From Myxococcota bacterium (GTDB taxonomy: Bacteria; Myxococcota_A; Polyangia; Palsa-1104; JAEUJZ01), in contig JANWXW010000115.1 in the NCBI GenBank assembly GCA_025057315.1, positions 1-34,304 on the forward strand: a DNA stretch of 34,304 nt, given 5' to 3'. The notes under the pieces were generated by a model, which saw only the letters and a list, made by a program, of their open reading frames with translations, searched no databases and was not told the DNA's origin. This document shows, in pieces, positions 24,057-31,729 of the stretch. Numbering within the stretch: the stretch's first letter is position 1; each line of letters opens with the position of its first letter. The translations under genes and the position numbers were made by a program.

Positions 24057-24085
24057 ATTGCAGCAGCAGGGTTGGGGTGGGTCAA
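24057..24085 (-). promoter_or_regulatory. Putative promoter of the LicC-like/SerA-like/RlmI-like operon
   Basis: Minus-strand TTGACC (24080-24085) and TGCAAT (24057-24062) are 17 bp apart, so both spacing and the -35 box are good. Initiation near 24050 leaves about 58 nt of leader. The three downstream genes have gaps of 38 bp and then a 4-bp overlap, consistent with one operon. Confidence 0.5.
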
Positions 24086-24127
24086 GTTCGTGCCCGTCCG
24101 CAGGCCCTGGCCTCCGCCATAGGATGG

Positions 24128-25966
24128 CTACTCGATCCGCCGCACGCAGGTGCGGGCCACACAGGCGTAGTCCTCGGGACAGTCGTCCTGCCCGTTGCAG
24201 CCAAGCCCGGTGGTCCAGCTCCCCATGTGGTTGCTCTCGTAGGGCCGCTGAAACGGCAGCCAGACGGGGGGGAAGCTTGGGTCTTGCCCCAGGCGGGCCC
24301 GCTCCAGATCCACCGCGGCCATCCAGAGCTGCGACGTCTGGTCCGTCTTGATAAACCCATAGGGAAACTTGGCCGTAAAGCTCAAAAAGGCCAACCGGGT
24401 GCCGTTGTGGGCAAAAGGCGCAAACCGGGGCCAGTTCGTGCTGGCTCCAAGCTGGTGCGTGGCCCGCGCCAACTCGATGGGCTCCTGGCCTGGCAGGGCC
24501 CGCACCAGCCGAAGCCGGGTGTGCGCCGGGCCATAGACAAAACACCGGCCGTCGGCCCCTCCGTACCGGCCGCCGCACGGAACACGCCCCGTGCTAAACG
24601 CGATCCATTGCGAATCGGGCGACCAGGTCGGGTACATGTGGTACTCGTGCCCCGGCCGCGCCGGGACGATCATCTGCGGCGGGCCGAACCGGCCGTTGTT
24701 CCACGGCATGATCATGATGTCGCCTACATCGTAGTAGAGTGGCTCTGTGCCCCCCCCGCCGGGTGGAAAGCGCACAAACGCCAGCCAGCGGCCATCGGGC
24801 GACCACTCGAGAAAGGCCAGCGGCCCGCCGACCAGTTCCTCTGGGATGTCATAGAGCTTGGCGCCCGTTTCTGCATCCAGCACGCGGCCCTTGCCCTGCC
24901 AGGCAACGGCCATCATCCGGCCGTCGGGTGAGTAGCTCTGCATGAACCAGCTCCCGCCTGCCCCGGGTCGAATGACAAACTGGGTGGGGTCGATGCTGTC
25001 CACCACCGCGTTGATGCCGGCATTGAGCGGCCCGATCTGCAGGGCGACCCGGCGGCCGTCGGGCGAGACGGTGTGGCAGCCGGCGCAGGTCCAGTCGGGG
25101 CTGCGATACAGCAGCGGGAACTTCGACCCCATGGGCACGCGGAAGATGCGCTGCGTGGTGCTGGTCCAGTAAAACAGGCCGCCCTCGATGTCCTCGGGGG
25201 AGAAGTACAGCTCGTGGTCCGGGGCTCGTGCCACCGGCTGGCCCGCTCCCGTGCTCGCGAACAGGGTCAGCACCGCCCGCGTGCCCGCGGCGGAGCGAGC
25301 GAAGGCAAGCCAGGCACCATCTGGCACGCGAAGCTGACAGCGTTCCGCCGGGCACAGCGTGGGGCCCAAAAACAGGTCGCGCCGGTAGGTGGGGGCCTCC
25401 AGCCGCACCCGGTAGGCAACTGCGCCCGCCGTGCCGGTAAACTGAAGCACCATGCCCCCTAGGTTGCGGCCCAGCAGGGCCCCGGCCAGCGGGTAGACCC
25501 ACCGAGGGGCCGGGCCGCCCTCCGGTCCGGCAAACAGGTCCTCGACCTGCGCTGGGGCAGACGGGTCCAACAGGGGCGGCGCGTGGATGCGGACGCGGAG
25601 CTGGGCCACCCCGGTCTGCGCGCCAAAGCGCGCCTGCACCTGCGCCGGCCCTGCCGCCTCCAGGCCACCGCGCACAATGAGCAGCCCGGCCCCGATGCTA
25701 CCCAGCGAGGGATCGCTCAGCGACCACAGCGCCCGATCCGTCACGTCCCCATGGGTGGGGGAGTGGGCCCGCAGCTGCACCTGAACATCCCGTGCGCCGG
25801 CTAGGACCTCCACGGGATCGGGCGTGAGCTTCAACATCGCCGGCTCGACCGGCTCGGGCCCACCGACCTCGTCGTCCGGGGTGGGCTGCACCCGGGCGCA
25901 GCCCGCCGCGATGCACAGCAGGAAGCCGGCCCACCGCAACCGCCCATGGATCGGTGGATGGTACAT
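24128..25966 (-). CDS. Lipoprotein with CxxCH motif and beta-propeller (PD40/TolB-like) repeats
   Basis: The 612-residue product starts with a lipoprotein signal (GFLLCIAAGC, Cys23 as lipid site). An N-terminal Ig-like region (about 45-130) precedes propeller-like repeats. A single CAGCH motif (Cys294, Cys297, His298) sits at the start of SPDWTCAGCHTVSPDGRR and could bind one c-type haem. PD40-type repeats follow (MQSYSPDGRMMAVAWQGKG, LEWSPDGRWLAFVRFP, PTWSPDSQWIAFSTGR). The last 25 residues are Cys-rich (GCNGQDDCPEDYACVARTC), a module frequent in Myxococcota lipoproteins. Function is unknown: it could be a surface electron-transfer or sensor protein, or the motif may bind no haem. The ATG has a GAGG site just upstream. 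It is monocistronic, 90 bp after the CoA-transferase. Confidence 0.82.
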   Translation of the reverse strand: MYHPPIHGRLRWAGFLLCIAAGCARVQPTPDDEVGGPEPVEPAMLKLTPDPVEVLAGARDVQVQLRAHSPTHGDVTDRALWSLSDPSLGSIGAGLLIVRGGLEAAGPAQVQARFGAQTGVAQLRVRIHAPPLLDPSAPAQVEDLFAGPEGGPAPRWVYPLAGALLGRNLGGMVLQFTGTAGAVAYRVRLEAPTYRRDLFLGPTLCPAERCQLRVPDGAWLAFARSAAGTRAVLTLFASTGAGQPVARAPDHELYFSPEDIEGGLFYWTSTTQRIFRVPMGSKFPLLYRSPDWTCAGCHTVSPDGRRVALQIGPLNAGINAVVDSIDPTQFVIRPGAGGSWFMQSYSPDGRMMAVAWQGKGRVLDAETGAKLYDIPEELVGGPLAFLEWSPDGRWLAFVRFPPGGGGTEPLYYDVGDIMIMPWNNGRFGPPQMIVPARPGHEYHMYPTWSPDSQWIAFSTGRVPCGGRYGGADGRCFVYGPAHTRLRLVRALPGQEPIELARATHQLGASTNWPRFAPFAHNGTRLAFLSFTAKFPYGFIKTDQTSQLWMAAVDLERARLGQDPSFPPVWLPFQRPYESNHMGSWTTGLGCNGQDDCPEDYACVARTCVRRIE

Positions 25967-26003
25967 CCTCGCACCTCGCCTCGAGCCACAAGGGGCCCCT
26001 TTG

Positions 26004-26009
26004 AGTATA
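26004..26009 (-). promoter_or_regulatory. -10-like element of the propeller lipoprotein gene
   Basis: On the minus strand TATACT (26004-26009) lies 37 bp before the ATG at 25966; no convincing -35 box is seen. The palindrome AAGGGGCCCCTT (25990-26001) sits between it and the gene, in the expected transcript start zone, and could be an operator or a leader hairpin. Confidence 0.3.
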
Positions 26010-26056
26010 GCGCACCGGCGAGGGCCCCTGCTGTCGTGCGGTCCGGCTCTGCCCGC

Positions 26057-27334
26057 TCAGCCGAGGCGGAGGCCGAAGCGGGCGTGCGCCTCTGCGGCGA
26101 GCTGCTCGCGATGGTCCGGGTGGGCGATGGCGATGAGCGCTGCGGCCCGCTGCCGCAGGTTCTTGCCATACAGGTGGGCGATGCCATGCTCGGTGACCAC
26201 GTAGTGCACGTGCGCACGCGTGGTGACCACGCCAGCGCCGGTTCGCAGGTGCGGCACGATGCGCGACTCGCCCTGCCGAGTTGTCGACGGCAGCGCAATG
26301 ATGGGCCGCCCCCCTGGCGAGCGCGCCGCGCCGCGGATAAAGTCCATCTGGCCGCCCACCCCAGAGTACATCCGCGTGCCGATGGAATCGGCGCACACCT
26401 GCCCGGTCAGATCCACCTCGATGGCGCTGTTGATGGCGGTGACCTTGGGGTTGCGGCGGATGACGTCGGGGTCATTTACATAACTGACATCCAGCAGCAC
26501 CACCATCGGGTTGTCATCCACGAACTCATACAAGCGCCGGCTGCCCATCACAAAGCTGGAGACGATCTTGCCCGGGTGCGTCCGTTTCTCCTCTCCCGTG
26601 ATGACGCCCCGCTCCACCAGCGGGATGACGCCGTCGGAGAACATCTCGGTGTGAATGCCCAGCCGGCGGTGGTTGCCCAGCGAGGCCAGCACCGCATCGG
26701 GAATGGCGCCAATGCCCATCTGGAGCGTGGCCCCATCCTGGACCAGCTCGGCCACGTTGCGTCCGATGGCGCGCTCCACCTCGCCCAGCGGGTGCGGCGG
26801 CGTCTCCGGCAGGGGCTCATCGCCTGCCACCAGGGCATGGAGTCGCTCCACGTGGATCAGGCCGTCGCCGTGGGTGCGCGGCATGTGCCGGTTGACCTGG
26901 GCGATGACGTGTCGGGCCACATGCACCGCTGCAACGGTGGCATCGACCGACACCCCAAGCGAGCAGAAGCCGTGACGGTCCGGCGGAGACACCTGGACCA
27001 GGGCCACATCCAGGGGCAGCACCCCCTGGCGGAACAGCCCCGGCACCTCGCTGAGGAACACCGGCAGGTAGTCGGCACGGCCCGCCTGTACCGCCTCACG
27101 CACATTGGCCCCAATAAACAGCGCATTGACGCGAAAGCTGGCGGCCATCTCCGGGGCAGCGTAGGGTGCGGGTCCCTCGGTGTGCAGCTGGACGATCTCC
27201 ACATCGCGCAGCTCGGAGGCGCGCGCGGCCAGCGCCTGGATGAGCAGGCGCGGAGCAGCCGCCACGCTGTGGACAAAGACGCGATCGCCAGACCGGACCA
27301 CCCGCAGGGCTTCCTCTGCACAGACCATGCGCAT
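26057..27334 (-). CDS. Acetyl-CoA hydrolase/4-hydroxybutyrate-type CoA-transferase
   Basis: The 425-residue enzyme belongs to the acetyl-CoA hydrolase/CoA-transferase family, which moves CoA between carboxylic acids through a glutamyl-CoA thioester. Supporting motifs are VALVQVSPPDRHGFCSLGVS, LQMGIGAIPDAVLASLG, HTEMFSDGVIPLVERG (catalytic Glu), SAIEVDLTGQVCADSIG and YVVTEHGIAHLYGKNLRQRA. The length is normal for a 4-hydroxybutyrate or acetate CoA-transferase. The ATG lies 3 bp after the stop of yjbQ, so the two are co-transcribed. The physiological acids cannot be read; short-chain acid or succinate metabolism is likely. Confidence 0.9.
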   Translation of the reverse strand: MRMVCAEEALRVVRSGDRVFVHSVAAAPRLLIQALAARASELRDVEIVQLHTEGPAPYAAPEMAASFRVNALFIGANVREAVQAGRADYLPVFLSEVPGLFRQGVLPLDVALVQVSPPDRHGFCSLGVSVDATVAAVHVARHVIAQVNRHMPRTHGDGLIHVERLHALVAGDEPLPETPPHPLGEVERAIGRNVAELVQDGATLQMGIGAIPDAVLASLGNHRRLGIHTEMFSDGVIPLVERGVITGEEKRTHPGKIVSSFVMGSRRLYEFVDDNPMVVLLDVSYVNDPDVIRRNPKVTAINSAIEVDLTGQVCADSIGTRMYSGVGGQMDFIRGAARSPGGRPIIALPSTTRQGESRIVPHLRTGAGVVTTRAHVHYVVTEHGIAHLYGKNLRQRAAALIAIAHPDHREQLAAEAHARFGLRLG

Positions 27335-27337
27335 GGG

Positions 27338-27751
27338 CTACGCTCCCAGGATCTTGACCACCACGCGCTTGTCCCGCTGGCCGTCAAACTCGGCATAGTA
27401 GACTTGCTGCCATGGGCCCAGGTCGAGGCGTCCCTGGGTGATGGGCAGGATCACCTGGTGTCCCAGCAGCAGGTTGCGCAGGTGGGCATGGGCGTTGTCC
27501 TCGCCGGTCTGGTGGTGGCGATAGTCAGGTCGCTCGGGGCACAGCTCGGCCAGCCACTGCTGAATGTCGGCAATGAGCCCCTCTTCGGCATCGTTGACAT
27601 AGACCGCAGCCGTGATGTGCATGGCCGACACCAACATCATCCCCTCCTGGACGCCGCTGTCGGCCAAGATGGCGTGCAGGCGGTCCGTGATGTTGATGAA
27701 CTCCTGCCGCTTGCGGGTGTGGAAGGTAAGGTAGGCCGTGTGCGTGCGCAT
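27338..27751 (-). CDS. yjbQ: YjbQ/UPF0047 family protein
   Basis: The 137-residue product matches the YjbQ family: [34 protein letters not shown], then ENDAHAH-like [17 protein letters not shown] and [16 protein letters not shown]. Family members are small metal-binding proteins, one reported with weak thiamine-phosphate synthase activity; the main role is not settled. The frame is open far upstream, but that part lies antisense to the transporter gene and is low-complexity. The ATG at 27751 matches the usual family N-terminus and follows a promoter. It is the first gene before the CoA-transferase, 3 bp apart. Confidence 0.92.
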   Translation of the reverse strand: MRTHTAYLTFHTRKRQEFINITDRLHAILADSGVQEGMMLVSAMHITAAVYVNDAEEGLIADIQQWLAELCPERPDYRHHQTGEDNAHAHLRNLLLGHQVILPITQGRLDLGPWQQVYYAEFDGQRDKRVVVKILGA

Positions 27752-27761
27752 CGACGGGTTG

Positions 27762-27791
27762 GTTATATCGCCTCCGGCGCGCTCCCGTCCA
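27762..27791 (-). promoter_or_regulatory. Putative promoter of yjbQ and the CoA-transferase
   Basis: Minus-strand TGGACG (27786-27791) and TATAAC (27762-27767) are 18 bp apart. The ATG is 10 bp after the -10 box, so the message would start about 4 nt before it, nearly leaderless. The -35 lies just behind the hairpin that ends the previous operon. Confidence 0.5.
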
Positions 27792-27798
27792 GAACACA

Positions 27799-27833
27799 CA
27801 CCGGCGGACAAAGCGGCGGGCTCCGCGCCGGTG
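27799..27833 (-). terminator. Terminator-like hairpin after the transporter gene
   Basis: CACCGGCG (27799-27806) and CGCCGGTG (27826-27833) form a perfect 8-bp stem with a GC-rich 19-nt interior that can pair further. On the minus strand it is followed by TGTGTGTTCT, a T-rich but not pure T tail. It begins 22 bp after the stop of the transporter gene. It likely ends the operon 33433-27856. Confidence 0.5.
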
Positions 27834-27855
27834 CCTGCTGGGCCCGACGAGAGCA

Positions 27856-29052
27856 TCAGGCAGCCTGGCGGTAGCGCGGCAGGATGATCAGAATCAGGCC
27901 CACCCAGCCCCCCACGGCCGCCAGGCCCAGCAGGGTCAGCATCGCGCTGGTGGCGCGGGTCCCGGCGCCCAGCAGCAGCAGCGAGGCTCCCCCCTTGGCC
28001 AGCCGGTACACCAGCATGTCGATGAGCGCCTTGCCCTGCGTCTTCTCCTCGTAGGAGAGCGGCAGGTACAGCATCTCCTTGGCCGCGCGAAACAGCGAGT
28101 AGTCCATGGCCTTGCCCACCACCTTGGCCAGCACCAGCGTCGCCACCCCGGGGGCAGCCAGCACCAGCCCCAGGCAGCCACCCAGCAGCGAGGGCACACC
28201 CAGCAGCACCCCCCCGACCCCCAGCAGCCGGAGCAGCGGACCGGTCAGCACCTGCAGGGCGATGGACGAGGCGTCGATGGCAGCATAGATGCGCCCCAGC
28301 ACGGCTGTTCGGGCATCGAGCGCCGGGTAGGCACGTTCCAGCGCCGCGGTGCACTGCAGGTCGACGACCGCAAGCACGACCTGGACCAGGGCCACCACAC
28401 CCAGCAGGGGCAGCAGGTATCGGCTTGTCCCGACCACGCGGAGCGCATCGCCGGTGCGGGCCCGCTGCGGGCGCTGCGGCCGCGCCTGACGCACCTCCGG
28501 ACGGCGGCCCAGCAGCAGGGCGCACCCCCCGGCCACCGCGAGCACCGGGATCACCAGCAGCACCACGACGTGGCTGCCGAGGCGTCCGGCCAGGGACCCG
28601 CCCACGAGGTTGCCCACCACCCCCCCCAGCGAGCCGAGCGCGCAGTACCAGCCATAGCTCCGCCGCGCCTGCGCCCCATCCGAGAGCACGTTGGCCAGGC
28701 TCCAGAACGTCTCGATCAGCACGACCACATACAGGTCCTTCCATACAAAGAGCAGCATCGCCCCGGCCGGCCGGCCCACCCCCAGCAGCAGCACCAAGAC
28801 CCCGGCCGACAGGCCGATGGCGCCAAGCAGCAGCCGGGCCAGACCCAATCGGGCTGCGCAGCGCTCGTAGCCAGCCACCACCCCAATGGCCCCTCCGGTC
28901 ACGGCCAGCCAGCCCAGCGGCAGGTGGGCGGCCCCGTAGACCGACAGAAAGATCGACTCCACCGCCGGCCGCGCCAAGGCATAGCTGCCCAGGATGCAGA
29001 AGGCGAGCATCCCCATGAGGATCGCCTCTGCGGTGCGTCCCCTAGGAGCCAT
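27856..29052 (-). CDS. Membrane transporter-like protein (Npt/ATP-ADP carrier-like, MFS-type)
   Basis: The 398-residue protein is almost all TM helices (about 11-12 by eye). Its best-known part is [20 protein letters not shown] followed by [16 protein letters not shown], a segment typical of nucleotide-transporter-like (Npt/TlcA-related) MFS proteins found in free-living bacteria. Function in such species is often unknown, and some members are fused to HEAT or cyclic-nucleotide domains, absent here. An N-terminal segment ([19 protein letters not shown]) fits the same family. It overlaps the upstream sensor gene by 11 bp, which implies coupling. The likely role is solute or nucleotide transport, or a transporter-like subunit acting with the sensor. 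The substrate is unknown. Confidence 0.8.
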   Translation of the reverse strand: MAPRGRTAEAILMGMLAFCILGSYALARPAVESIFLSVYGAAHLPLGWLAVTGGAIGVVAGYERCAARLGLARLLLGAIGLSAGVLVLLLGVGRPAGAMLLFVWKDLYVVVLIETFWSLANVLSDGAQARRSYGWYCALGSLGGVVGNLVGGSLAGRLGSHVVVLLVIPVLAVAGGCALLLGRRPEVRQARPQRPQRARTGDALRVVGTSRYLLPLLGVVALVQVVLAVVDLQCTAALERAYPALDARTAVLGRIYAAIDASSIALQVLTGPLLRLLGVGGVLLGVPSLLGGCLGLVLAAPGVATLVLAKVVGKAMDYSLFRAAKEMLYLPLSYEEKTQGKALIDMLVYRLAKGGASLLLLGAGTRATSAMLTLLGLAAVGGWVGLILIILPRYRQAA

Positions 29053-31717
29053 GGGAGGCGCCCCCTGCGGCGGGTGGGCCAGAAGCTGGGGGGGCGGTCT
29101 CTGCCAGGGGCAGCCGCAGCCGCAGCCAGGTGGGTTGGCCCGCCCCCCCGCCGATGGTCAGCCGGCCGGCAAACCGCCTGCAGACGCCGCTGGCCAGAGG
29201 GTCTTCCCCCGCGGGGGACAGCTCCGGCCCGGTGTCGCTGATGGTCAGCTCGGCCTCCCCCACCTCGGGCAGACGCCGCAGCAGGATGTGGAGCCTGCCG
29301 CCACCGCGCTGCTCGCGCAGCAGGGGCGACCTCCGGGCGAGCCACCCAGAGAGGAGCTGCCCCAGATCGCTGCGCACGGCCAGCACCGGCACCGGCCCCA
29401 CCTGGTCCCGCACCACCTGGACGCCCCAGCGCGCCAGCTCACCAAAGAGCCGCAACACCTCCTCCACGACCTGGGCGAGATCCACCGGCCCGATGCGGTC
29501 GTCCCCCAGGCGGGTGTAGATGCGGGTGGCCCGGACGATCTCTTTGGTCCGGTGGGCGCTGCGCTGGAGCACATCGACCATGCGGCGCAGCTCCAGCAGG
29601 CTGGCCTGAATCCGGTCGGGCTGCAGGGGCTGGGCCTGACAGAGCCGCTCCAGCTCGGCCAGCTCCTCCAGCAGCGGTCCGGGAATGGCCACCATGGCGC
29701 TGACGGGGTCGTTGATCTCGCTGGTGATGCTGGCGGCGATGCGTCCCATGGTCGCCAGCTTCTCGGTGCGCAGCAGCTCGCTGCGGGCCAGCTGGAGCCG
29801 GGTGGTGGCCTCGCTGACCTCGCGGTCCCGGCGCGACAGCTCCGCTGTGCGCTGCGCCACGTCGGCCTCCAGCTGCTTGTTCAGGGCCGCACTGCTGCGC
29901 AGCATCTCAGACAGGGCCCGGCGCATCTCCTCGAAGGCGAAGGCCAGCGCACCGGCCTCGTCCACCTCGACCGCCGTCTGCACCAGAGGGGCCGACAGGT
30001 CCCCACCGGCCATCAGCGCGGCCCGACGCTCCAGCTCGCGCAGGGGGCGCGACAGGTCCACCGCTGCAATCACGACCACGCCGCCCGAGACGAACATGAG
30101 CACGGCAAAAAACAGGATCAGACCGATGAGCTGTCCGCGGAGCGGATCGCGGTCCATGCCGCGAACGCCCGGGTGCCGGTAGTTCGGATACAGCACGGCC
30201 AGGATGCCCAGCGATCGGGCCGCTCCCGGCCGTCCACCCTGGAGCCGCCGGTAGCCACCGGTCAGCGACAGCCTAGGCAGATCCAGGGTGCCGCTGCTGC
30301 GCAGGCGCAGGTGCGCCACGAGCGAGGGAGGGATCCAGGGCGGCTGGATGCCGGGCGGGTGCCCCATCAGGTGCGCCTCGTGGCCCGTGTCGGGCACGTA
30401 GTAGACGATGCTCTCCCGGCCCAGTCCGCTCTGCTCCACCAGCGTCCGAATGCGCTCGCGGACCCTGTCCGCGTCGACCTCGGTCCCCAGAGCACCGCTC
30501 AGCTCGTCGGCGAGCAGCCCGATCCGATCCTGCGCCAGGCGCTGGACGTGCCGGTTGGCCAGCGTCTTATACTGCACGAAGCTAAACAGCAGCGACAGCA
30601 TGCACACGCACAGCACGGGCAGGCCGAAGCCCCAGACCATCTTGCCGATGAGCGACAGGGGCGCTGGGACCTCGTCGGGGTGGAACGAGTACTGCGCGCG
30701 CAGGTGGCCGAGCAGGGTGCGCAGGGTGTAGCGATGCCAGATGATGGCGTACAGCGCCGCGGCGGTGGTGACGGAGAAAGCCACCCCTAGGATCAGCACC
30801 AGGCCCTCGCCGGGCAGGTCCAGCAGCGGCCGGACCAGTCCCAGCAGCACGGCCGCAGCCACCAGACCGGCGACCACCATGGTGCCGGCGAGCCGATAGG
30901 GCAAGGCCTGGGCCGCCTGGTATGCAGCCGCAGCCGTCTGCTTGGCAGCCCCGCCGGGTCCCAGCATGTCGCGCAGGTAGCGGCGGATGGGCCTCATGGC
31001 GGCCAGCCCGTAGCGGTGCCCGGCCAGCAGCAGCAGCAGCAGCAGCAGGGGCAGGTATCGCTGCGCGCGCTGGAACGGCTCCACCGCAAAGGGGGCCGAT
31101 AGCGCAAAGGCCACGGTGCACAGCAACGCCATGCCGCTGCAAATCAGCGTTGCGCGTCCGATCTCGAGCGAGTAGCGGCCTGCGAAGCGACGCAGGTCGC
31201 TGGGGCGCTCGCCCAGAGGCCGCCAGGCGACCCCCCACAGGAACCGGTCGTACAGCAGGTTGTGGATCGCCCCGGCGATAAGGGGGGTGAGCGCAAACAG
31301 CCCGAGCAGGGCGATTTGGCTGCCAGGCGGCAGGCCATGCCAGGTCAGCCAGGCCACCCAGAGCACGCCGCACACCAGCCACAGCAGGGGACGCACCAGC
31401 AGGCTCTGCTGGGGCAGCCGGCTGGCCAGCACATACATTCGCTCCACGGGATTCAGCGCATGGGCGGTGCAGAACCGCTGCAGCCGGGCCAGCCAGATCT
31501 GCTGCCAGAGTGCGTAGGCCAGAGGGTGCAGCAGGAGCACCAGCCAGATTCCCTGCGTGGCCGGCCCCTCTGCACCTGGGGGGTGGATGTCGCCGGCTGG
31601 CGCGACCGGATCCAGGGCCGGGTCGGCCCTGAACAAAAGATAGGCTGAGCCCATCAGGGTGGCCGCCTCGATGAGCAGGCCCAGCAGATCGATGGCTAGG
31701 AGCCGAGCGCGCAGCAC
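29042..31717 (-). CDS. Large membrane sensor with degenerate histidine-kinase core
   Basis: The 891-residue protein starts with about seven to eight TM helices (10-380). An extracytoplasmic domain (about 381-527) sits between two TM helices, and a HAMP domain follows (about 552-605). A coiled coil (610-650) leads to a DHp-like segment, LATMGRIAASITSEINDP. Functional kinases have HE at this point; here it is Ser666-Glu667, so the phospho-acceptor His is gone. The ATPase part is also eroded: the N-box has no Asn (LLSGWLARRSPLL), the G1 box reads ISDTGPEL without its second Gly, and G2 is degenerate (GVCRRFAG). It therefore looks like a pseudokinase that senses and signals by protein contact. 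It is encoded 12 bp after the AgmX/PglI paralogue and overlaps the transporter gene by 11 bp. Confidence 0.85.
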   Translation of the reverse strand: MLRARLLAIDLLGLLIEAATLMGSAYLLFRADPALDPVAPAGDIHPPGAEGPATQGIWLVLLLHPLAYALWQQIWLARLQRFCTAHALNPVERMYVLASRLPQQSLLVRPLLWLVCGVLWVAWLTWHGLPPGSQIALLGLFALTPLIAGAIHNLLYDRFLWGVAWRPLGERPSDLRRFAGRYSLEIGRATLICSGMALLCTVAFALSAPFAVEPFQRAQRYLPLLLLLLLLAGHRYGLAAMRPIRRYLRDMLGPGGAAKQTAAAAYQAAQALPYRLAGTMVVAGLVAAAVLLGLVRPLLDLPGEGLVLILGVAFSVTTAAALYAIIWHRYTLRTLLGHLRAQYSFHPDEVPAPLSLIGKMVWGFGLPVLCVCMLSLLFSFVQYKTLANRHVQRLAQDRIGLLADELSGALGTEVDADRVRERIRTLVEQSGLGRESIVYYVPDTGHEAHLMGHPPGIQPPWIPPSLVAHLRLRSSGTLDLPRLSLTGGYRRLQGGRPGAARSLGILAVLYPNYRHPGVRGMDRDPLRGQLIGLILFFAVLMFVSGGVVVIAAVDLSRPLRELERRAALMAGGDLSAPLVQTAVEVDEAGALAFAFEEMRRALSEMLRSSAALNKQLEADVAQRTAELSRRDREVSEATTRLQLARSELLRTEKLATMGRIAASITSEINDPVSAMVAIPGPLLEELAELERLCQAQPLQPDRIQASLLELRRMVDVLQRSAHRTKEIVRATRIYTRLGDDRIGPVDLAQVVEEVLRLFGELARWGVQVVRDQVGPVPVLAVRSDLGQLLSGWLARRSPLLREQRGGGRLHILLRRLPEVGEAELTISDTGPELSPAGEDPLASGVCRRFAGRLTIGGGAGQPTWLRLRLPLAETAPPASGPPAAGGASHGS
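31025..31048. repeat. (CAG)8 microsatellite in the sensor gene
   Basis: Eight uninterrupted CAG units (CTG on the coding strand) encode eight Leu in a row (residues 224-231) within a TM helix of the pseudokinase. Slippage by whole units would lengthen or shorten this helix without a frameshift. Confidence 0.9.
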
Positions 31718-31729
31718 GTTGCTTCTAGA

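Noticed and set aside
25946..27874. Plus-strand open frame of 642 codons
   Set aside because: Antisense to the CoA-transferase and yjbQ; no signal or domain.
27752..28744. Long N-terminal extension of yjbQ
   Set aside because: The upstream frame is Gly/Ala/Arg low complexity and lies antisense-free but out of frame within the transporter gene; the YjbQ fold begins at the ATG at 27751.
28994..30790. Plus-strand open frame of 598 codons
   Set aside because: Antisense to the pseudokinase gene; composition typical of a shadow.
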